A stretch of 10,559 bases of DNA, from the NCBI GenBank assembly GCA_949507465.1, contig CATEMS010000121.1:1-10559 (forward strand), given 5' to 3'. Shown piece after piece: positions 7,061 to 10,559 of the stretch. The notes under the pieces are model-generated. The model saw nothing but the letters and a program-made list of their open reading frames with translations. It was not told where the DNA came from and searched no databases. The position numbers were made by a program, and so were the translations under genes. The DNA comes from Flavobacteriaceae bacterium. Its GTDB lineage: Bacteria > Bacteroidota > Bacteroidia > Flavobacteriales > Flavobacteriaceae. Numbering within the stretch: the first letter of the stretch is position 1; every line of letters starts with the position of its first letter.

Positions 7061-8014
7061 TTATTGATTATAGACTCCCATTTGAGAATATTTATCCATG
7101 CGTTGGGTTACTAAATCTTTTGGTGATAAGTCTTTTAATTGATTGTAATGCTTGGTAATTGCATTTGCAACAGTGGTAAATGTTTTTGCTTTGTTTGCAT
7201 GAGCCCCTCCAAGAGGTTCTTTGATAATTACATCAATGAGTTTTTGCTTTTTCATATCTGTGGCCGTTAGTTTTAAGGCTTCAGCAGCCTGCTCTTTAAA
7301 CTCCCAGCTACGCCACAATATAGAAGAGCAGCTCTCTGGAGAAATCACAGAATACCAGGTATTTTCAAGCATTAAAACGCGGTCACCCACACCAATCCCT
7401 AAGGCTCCACCACTGGCACCCTCCCCTATAATTAGTACAATAATTGGCACTTTAAGGCGGGTCATTTCTAAAATATTCCTTGCTATTGCTTCTCCTTGGC
7501 CACGCTCTTCTGCCTCTAGGCCTGGATAGGCACCGGGAGTATCAACAAGACATACTACAGGAACGCCAAATTTCTCGGCAGATTTCATAAGGCGTAATGC
7601 TTTTCTGTATCCCTCAGGGTTGGCCATCCCAAAGTTTCTGTATTGACGAGTTTTGGTGTTGTATCCCTTTTGTTGGCCAATAAACATATAAGTCTGGTCT
7701 GCAATCTTTCCTAGACCTCCTACCATTGCTTTGTCATCTTTAAAGCTACGATCACCATGTAATTCAACGAAACTCTCGCCACAAATTGCATGTATGTAAT
7801 CCATGGTATAAGGTCTATTTGGATGACGTGATAATTGTACACGTTGCCAGGGTTAAATGTTTTTGTATATCTCTTTTTTAGTTTCCTCTAATTTTATTTC
7901 AATTTGCTTACATGTATTTGTAACGTCTACATCATTATCCTCCCCGATTTGGCAGGCCTTTTCATACTGCTCTTGTAAGGCTTTAATAGGTAGTTCAAAA
8001 TCTAGGTATTCCAT
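7061..8014 (-). CDS. accA: Acetyl-CoA carboxylase carboxyltransferase subunit alpha, frame interrupted by in-frame TAA at codon 54
   Basis: AccA and AccD form the carboxyltransferase that passes CO2 from biotin to acetyl-CoA, giving malonyl-CoA for fatty-acid synthesis in the cytoplasm. From the ATG at 8012-8014 to the TAA at 7061 there are exactly 317 sense-or-stop codons before the final stop, the usual length for flavobacteria. Residues 1-53 (MEYLDFELPIKALQEQYEKA onward, ending KKEIYKNI) are the family's N-terminal helical part. Codon 54 is TAA, and family sequence resumes in the same frame with PWQRVQLSRHPNRPYT. The crotonase-fold core follows with KTRQYRNFGMANPEG, LVDTPGAYPGLEAEERGQGE and the oxyanion/CoA-binding GEGASGGALGIGVGD (197-211). 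Without readthrough the only products are a 53-residue peptide and a 247-residue fragment starting at Met71 (7802-7804), which lacks conserved N-terminal sequence. It has a candidate promoter and a strong terminator of its own. Confidence 0.85.
7853..7855 (-). other. accA: In-frame premature stop codon (TAA) in accA
   Basis: The codon series reads AAC ATT TAA CCC TGG on the - strand, that is N-I-stop-P-W. The family normally has N-L-S/T-P/A-W here. One substitution, TCA (Ser) to TAA, would explain it, and the frame is unshifted on both sides. Confidence 0.9.
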
Positions 8015-8049
8015 AATGGTTTTTCAATAGGTTGTATGACTAGTTTTCA

Positions 8050-8057
8050 CAAAGATA
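8050..8057 (-). promoter_or_regulatory. Candidate -7 promoter element of accA
   Basis: On the - strand this reads TATCTTTG, an exact fit to TAnnTTTG, placed 35 bases before the accA ATG. No convincing TTG -33 element is seen upstream. The 84-base spacer after the EamA gene shows no terminator, so some readthrough from the upstream genes is possible. Confidence 0.45.
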
Positions 8058-8098
8058 AAATTTTGTTTGAAGCCTATGTATTGAACTGCTTTAATTTT

Positions 8099-8980
8099 TT
8101 AATTTCTTTTTAATTTTGTTTTAATAATTCCGTTTGCCAACACCGTCAAAATAATAATAGCTGCACCGTAATAGAATTCAGGACCCATGTTCTCTGAGTC
8201 TCCAAGAATCAAAAGTGCTAACACAATACCATATACAGGTTCCATATTGATAGTTAGCATAAGGGTGTAGGGACTAATCCATTTCATGACGTGCACAGAG
8301 GCAATAAATGCATAGGCTGTACATCCCGAGGCAAGTATAAACAAATAGCCCCAGTCTGAACTACTTAAGTTGAAAAATGAAGCATCAAAACTTCCATTAA
8401 AAAAAAGGTATAAAGAAATACAACAAAGACCAAAAAACAGCTCGTAAAATGAAATGGCACTGGCATCATACTGAACGGCCAACTTCCCATTAATAACAGA
8501 AAAAAGAGCTCCCAAAAATGAGGATATCAGTGCCAGTACAATACCCCAAGAGTAATCTCCATCTACCTGAAAAATTACATACAAACCCAATACCACAATA
8601 AGACCAAACACAACTTCATACCATATAATTTTTCTTTTAAAAAAAACAGGTTCCAAAAAAGCAGTGAAGAAAGAACCTGTTGACATTATTGCTAGGGTTA
8701 CAGAAACATTGGCTGCCTTAATGGCACCAAAAAAAGCAAGCCAATGTAAGGCAATAATAGCTCCAGCAAGCAGAAAAGTTAACATGGTTTTTCTACCAAA
8801 GGTTAGCGGTATTTTCTTATACCCTATCCATGCCAAGATTAGTAAAGATGCAATGCTCATTCTAAACCAAACCAATCCAAGAGCATCAATACTTATAAGT
8901 GCGCCAAGTACAGCTGTAAAGCCCCAAATAAAGACTATAAAATGTAAGTGTAGGTAATTAAGGAGTTTAGCGTTTGGCAT
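8099..8980 (-). CDS. EamA-family DMT superfamily transporter
   Basis: This 293-residue inner-membrane protein has ten predicted membrane helices in two tandem EamA repeats (about 10-137 and 146-287). The paired FLEP (108-111) and NMEP (245-248) motifs, each before a hydrophobic helix, are typical of the drug/metabolite transporter superfamily (RhaT/YdcZ-like carriers). The tail is basic (KTKLKRN). Such carriers export amino acids, metabolites or nucleotide-like compounds; the substrate cannot be read from the sequence. Its ATG lies inside the last codons of the upstream permease gene, overlapping it by 14 bases, so the two are probably co-translated. The functional link to that permease is unknown. 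The frame is intact and of normal length. Confidence 0.9.
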   Translation of the reverse strand: MPNAKLLNYLHLHFIVFIWGFTAVLGALISIDALGLVWFRMSIASLLILAWIGYKKIPLTFGRKTMLTFLLAGAIIALHWLAFFGAIKAANVSVTLAIMSTGSFFTAFLEPVFFKRKIIWYEVVFGLIVVLGLYVIFQVDGDYSWGIVLALISSFLGALFSVINGKLAVQYDASAISFYELFFGLCCISLYLFFNGSFDASFFNLSSSDWGYLFILASGCTAYAFIASVHVMKWISPYTLMLTINMEPVYGIVLALLILGDSENMGPEFYYGAAIIILTVLANGIIKTKLKRN

Positions 8981-10046
8981 TACGTAACAAATAAATGGCT
9001 AAAATAGCAAACACAATATTTGGTGCCCAAGATGCTACAAAAGGTGAAAAATCACTCTTGGCAGCCAGCGTTCCAAATATTTTATCAAAGAAAATAAAAA
9101 TCATACCAATGGCAATCCCAATGGCAAGGTTTACACCCATACCCCCACGACGTTTAACAGAAGAAACTGCTACTGCAATGATGGTCAATATGTAAGCAGA
9201 TACAGGCAAACTCCAACGTTTGTGACGCACCACTTCATAGGAGCTTATAAATGAGGATCCTTTCTTCTTTTCACTTGAGATAAAATTGTTTAGCTCAGGT
9301 AGATTAAGTGTTTCAGCAATATATTTTACAGGAGTTAAATCATCAAGATCAAAACTAAAGACGGTATCCAATCTTTTTTTTCGTTCAATACGATCATTAT
9401 CTAACCCAACGCTTCTTTTTGTGTAATTAAACAAAGAGTATGTGCTATCTTTTTCGTTAAATTTAATTCTGCTGGCCGCTAATTTGTAGGTCATTTTTTT
9501 GTCCTCGAAATGTTCAAGGGTAAAATTACTCCCACTTTTTTCTGAAACATTAAAGTAGCTCACATATATATAATCATTGTCATTAATTTGTCTATATACG
9601 TTAGATTTTTCACGATCCTGCCGGCCTTTTTTTAAATACTTAAATGAAAACTCATTGAAACCTTGACTGGCTTTTGGAGCAATGAACATCCCTAGAATAA
9701 AAGCTGCAATACACACAATGGTGGCACCAATTATATACGGTCTTAAAAAACGATAGTAAGAAACACCACTGCTCAAAAAAGCAATAATCTCTGTGTTATT
9801 AGCCAGTTTGGAGGTGAACCAAATAACGGATAAAAATAAAAACAAGGGAAATAATAAATTGGCAAAGTAAATAGTGAAGTCAACATAATAGGTGACTACC
9901 TCCATAAAGGGCACTTCGTTTTCTAAAATTTTATCAATTTTCTCAGCAAGATTTACAATAATACCAATAGGTATAAAAAGCAGCAATAGGAGCACAAATG
10001 TTCCTAAATACTGTTTTATAATATACTTATCGAGTATGCTTAACAT
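8967..10046 (-). CDS. LptF/LptG (YjgP/YjgQ) family permease, probable LPS transport component
   Basis: This 359-residue inner-membrane protein has the LptF/LptG layout: three helices (about 12-34, 57-79, 102-123), a periplasmic beta-jellyroll-like domain (about 124-275), and three more helices (about 279-297, 303-321, 336-355). The N-terminus LSILDKYIIKQYLGTF and the cytoplasmic-loop stretch NNTEIIAFLSSGVSYYRFLRP (split by the second/third helix boundary) are hallmarks; the latter is the coupling-helix region contacting the ATPase LptB. In the Lpt system such permeases extract lipopolysaccharide from the inner membrane and pass it to the periplasmic bridge. Whether it is the LptF or LptG equivalent is not decided here; the position next to tgt is common in Bacteroidota. 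It starts 11 bases after the tgt stop and overlaps the EamA gene by 14 bases. Confidence 0.9.
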   Translation of the reverse strand: MLSILDKYIIKQYLGTFVLLLLLFIPIGIIVNLAEKIDKILENEVPFMEVVTYYVDFTIYFANLLFPLFLFLSVIWFTSKLANNTEIIAFLSSGVSYYRFLRPYIIGATIVCIAAFILGMFIAPKASQGFNEFSFKYLKKGRQDREKSNVYRQINDNDYIYVSYFNVSEKSGSNFTLEHFEDKKMTYKLAASRIKFNEKDSTYSLFNYTKRSVGLDNDRIERKKRLDTVFSFDLDDLTPVKYIAETLNLPELNNFISSEKKKGSSFISSYEVVRHKRWSLPVSAYILTIIAVAVSSVKRRGGMGVNLAIGIAIGMIFIFFDKIFGTLAAKSDFSPFVASWAPNIVFAILAIYLLRNAKR

Positions 10047-10057
10047 TATATATTTGC

Positions 10058-10559
10058 TTAGAGCCTTTTATCCATTTGTTTTACCATTTTGTTTTTCCAT
10101 GGCGTAAAGTCTCCTGCTAAGATATGCTTTCTTGCCTGACGAACCAACCATAAATAAAAACCTAGATTATGTATGGTAGCAATTTGCCTACCTAGCATTT
10201 CATTTACAGTAAACAAATGACGTAAATACGCTTTACTATACTCTGTATCTACCCAAGTAATTGCCATCTCATCAATCGCGCTGAAATCTGCCTCCCATTT
10301 TTTGTTTTTTATATTAATAGTCCCGTGAGCGGTGAAAAGCATGCCATTTCTACCATTTCTTGTGGGCATCACACAATCAAACATATCAATTCCCAGGGCG
10401 ATATTCTCCAGTAAGTTGATTGGAGTTCCTACCCCCATTAGGTATCTGGGCTTATCCTTTGGTAAAATAGCTGTAACCACTTGAGTCATTTCATACATCT
10501 CATGGGCAGGCTCTCCTACAGACAAACCTCCAATGGCATTACCCTGTGCCCCTACTGAG
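10058..10559 (-). CDS. tgt: tRNA-guanine transglycosylase Tgt (5' end beyond window)
   Basis: The C-terminal about 167 residues of Tgt are present; the start lies past the right edge. The enzyme swaps guanine-34 for the queuine precursor preQ1 in tRNAs with GUN anticodons. Visible motifs are the substrate-pocket NAIGGLSVGEP, YLMGVGTPINLLENIALGID, and the FDCVMPTRNGRNG segment that holds the catalytic nucleophile Asp (in FDCVMPT) and the tRNA-binding loop. The late His of TIHNLGFYLWLVRQARKHIL is kept. The CxCxxC zinc ligands found in the E. coli and Zymomonas enzymes are absent: that stretch reads AITWVDTEYSKAYLRHL. A TTG at 10523-10525 is not the true start, since conserved Tgt sequence continues upstream in frame to the last base. 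It is the first visible gene of a leftward group with the LptF/LptG-family permease and EamA genes. Confidence 0.93.
   Translation of the reverse strand, partial: SVGAQGNAIGGLSVGEPAHEMYEMTQVVTAILPKDKPRYLMGVGTPINLLENIALGIDMFDCVMPTRNGRNGMLFTAHGTINIKNKKWEADFSAIDEMAITWVDTEYSKAYLRHLFTVNEMLGRQIATIHNLGFYLWLVRQARKHILAGDFTPWKNKMVKQMDKRL

Noticed and set aside
7061..7804. Treating the 247-residue ORF as the complete accA gene
   Set aside because: Conserved AccA sequence continues upstream in the same frame to an ATG at 8014; the shorter ORF is only the part after the internal stop.
7853..7855. Frameshift, selenocysteine/pyrrolysine or altered genetic code as the cause of the accA break
   Set aside because: The frame is identical on both sides, the codon is TAA and not TGA or TAG, and other genes in the window use TAA as a normal stop.
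8995..9195. Small + strand ORF opposite the LptF/LptG-family permease gene
   Set aside because: It is antisense to a conserved membrane-protein coding region and has low-complexity content; no sign of an independent gene.
10058..10525. Tgt starting at the TTG at 10525
   Set aside because: The frame stays open and encodes conserved Tgt sequence (NAIGGL) up to the window edge, so the gene is truncated by the window, not short.

Overview
The window looks like chromosomal core sequence from a marine-type flavobacterium (Bacteroidota, family Flavobacteriaceae). The DNA is AT-rich. It carries a secreted protein with a type IX secretion (T9SS) C-terminal sorting domain, has TAnnTTTG-type promoter elements, lacks obvious Shine-Dalgarno sequences, and its MeaB, DnaB, AccA, LptG-family and Tgt proteins all read as the flavobacterial versions. 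No tRNA, rRNA, CRISPR array, insertion sequence, phage gene or intein was found, and no stretch without a gene exceeds about 170 bases.

Left part (1-2370). An ECF sigma factor and an overlapping membrane-anchored partner, probably its anti-sigma factor and cut by the window edge, are read leftward. Divergent from them is a secreted, T9SS-sorted protein with three pre-peptidase-C-like beta domains. It ends at a strong bidirectional terminator shared with the next gene. Middle part (2387-5246). An Ohr-type organic hydroperoxide reductase lies divergent from meaB, the GTPase chaperone of methylmalonyl-CoA mutase, across a 90-bp spacer holding an 11-bp tandem repeat. meaB converges, with one base between stop codons, on a conserved secreted protein that databases often label 'asparagine synthetase B' although it shows no AsnB domains.

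Right part (5364-10559), all read leftward. The order is tgt (5' end missing), an LptF/LptG-family permease, an EamA-type DMT transporter overlapping it by 14 bases, accA, then dnaB. The first three are packed like one transcription unit. accA has its own candidate promoter and a clear terminator, so dnaB is probably transcribed separately.

The most notable observation is in accA. The full 317-residue frame is present without indels, but codon 54 is TAA, at a site where the family normally has Ser or Thr. Conserved AccA sequence runs on both sides of the stop in the same frame. Because AccA is normally essential for fatty-acid synthesis, this is either a base-call or assembly error, a recent nonsense mutation, or a case of readthrough or reinitiation. 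Secondary points are the missing CxCxxC zinc ligands in Tgt, the doubtful product name of the 'AsnB' protein, and two repeat/palindrome elements in promoter regions. I see no convincing new multi-gene system; most of the window is ordinary flavobacterial core genome.
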